From NCBI GenBank assembly GCA_024640845.1, contig JAHEEE010000019.1, positions 1 through 56,705 of the forward strand: a stretch of DNA of 56,705 bases. The letters are read 5' to 3'. This document shows positions 56,572-56,705 of this stretch, piece after piece (the stretch's first letter is position 1; each line of letters opens with the position of its first letter). A program made the translations under genes and the position numbers. Source of the stretch: Myxococcales bacterium (lineage in GTDB: Bacteria > Myxococcota_A > Polyangia > Polyangiales > Houyiibacteriaceae). The notes below the pieces were generated by a model, which saw nothing but the letters and a program-made list of their open reading frames with translations, was not told the DNA's origin and made no database searches.

Positions 56572-56705
56572 TTCGTTCCTTTCTCGGCTCGGAGTCTCGC
56601 GAGGACCGCCTCGTCTCCGCGCACCGGAAGACCGGCGGCGAGGTAGACCGCGTCGATGACCCGCATGTTCAGGAGCGAGTCGGCGACCGTCGTGACGGGC
56701 TGTGT
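56568..56705 (-). CDS. C-terminal end of a second Gfo/Idh/MocA oxidoreductase (partial)
   Basis: The minus-strand frame that runs in from the right edge ends at TGA 56570-56568, four bases overlapping the SDR start. Its last 45 residues contain LLNMRVIDAVYLAAGLPVRG, very close to the tail of the neighbour gene 54716-55702 (VKNMRVIDAVYRAAGMSPRG). This shows a related oxidoreductase, most of it outside the window. The order oxidoreductase-SDR-oxidoreductase suggests duplication and a multi-step redox conversion of one substrate. Confidence 0.75.
   Translation of the reverse strand, partial: TQPVTTVADSLLNMRVIDAVYLAAGLPVRGDEAVLARLRAEKGTK

Overview
The window is GC-rich (roughly 60-67 % where counted by hand) and densely coding, with genes on both strands, many ATGA-type start/stop overlaps and short gaps. 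The gene mix suggests a Gram-negative, probably myxobacterial/deltaproteobacterial-type chromosome: an AsmA protein, an outer-membrane barrel, FtsEX with an EnvC-like partner, lipoprotein glycosidases, a Cys-rich surface lipoprotein and a huge AAA/TPR signalling protein. This placement is an inference from gene content only. I saw no rRNA, tRNA, CRISPR array, insertion sequence or phage gene.

Layout. 1-9 kb: the tail of an unknown gene, AsmA, a HAD hydrolase, a GH5 lipoprotein, an alpha/beta esterase, galE, then the only long gene-free stretch (7794-8560) and a CBS-pair protein. 9-13 kb: NnrU-like membrane protein, amidase, outer-membrane porin. 13-27.7 kb: the most coherent block, a molybdenum/tungsten formate dehydrogenase island. 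The minus strand carries DUF6494, DUF3305, a DUF3306-ferredoxin fusion, a TorD-type chaperone, a small Tat-signal protein and fdhA-fdhB-fdhC. The plus strand, divergent from a shared promoter region, carries tupB-tupC-tupA (tungstate uptake), mobA, moeA, a six-Asp-box propeller protein, a YqeC-like P-loop protein and a MoaD/ThiS-like protein. 27.7-36.4 kb: serine beta-lactamase-fold protein, class III aminotransferase overlapped by a DUF6206-like protein, the AAA/TPR protein, a sterol-desaturase-family hydroxylase, a HemJ/CopD-like membrane protein and pcm. 36.5-45.7 kb: a mesaconyl-CoA hydratase-like protein, the Cys-rich lipoprotein, a 43-residue very basic protein, a PEP synthase/PPDK regulator, a cNMP-binding protein, panC-panB, a TPR/HEAT-like pair and a crotonase. 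45.8-56.7 kb: ftsE-ftsX-envC, a nitroreductase-like protein, a GH2 beta-galactosidase lipoprotein, a lipoprotein cytochrome c, thiC under a TPP riboswitch, and a Gfo/Idh/MocA - SDR - Gfo/Idh/MocA operon running off the right edge.

How the genes work together. In the island, TupABC would import tungstate (or molybdate), MobA and MoeA would build the bis-guanylyl pterin cofactor, TorD and the Tat signal on FdhA would deliver folded enzyme to the periplasm, and FdhB and FdhC would pass formate electrons to quinone. The DUF3305, DUF3306-ferredoxin, propeller, YqeC and MoaD-like proteins are accessory parts of unknown function. FdhA carries Cys, not selenocysteine, at the active site, so the YqeC-like protein, a family first linked to selenium cofactors, more likely serves the Mo/W cofactor here. 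This accessory set is my best candidate for an undescribed system in the window.
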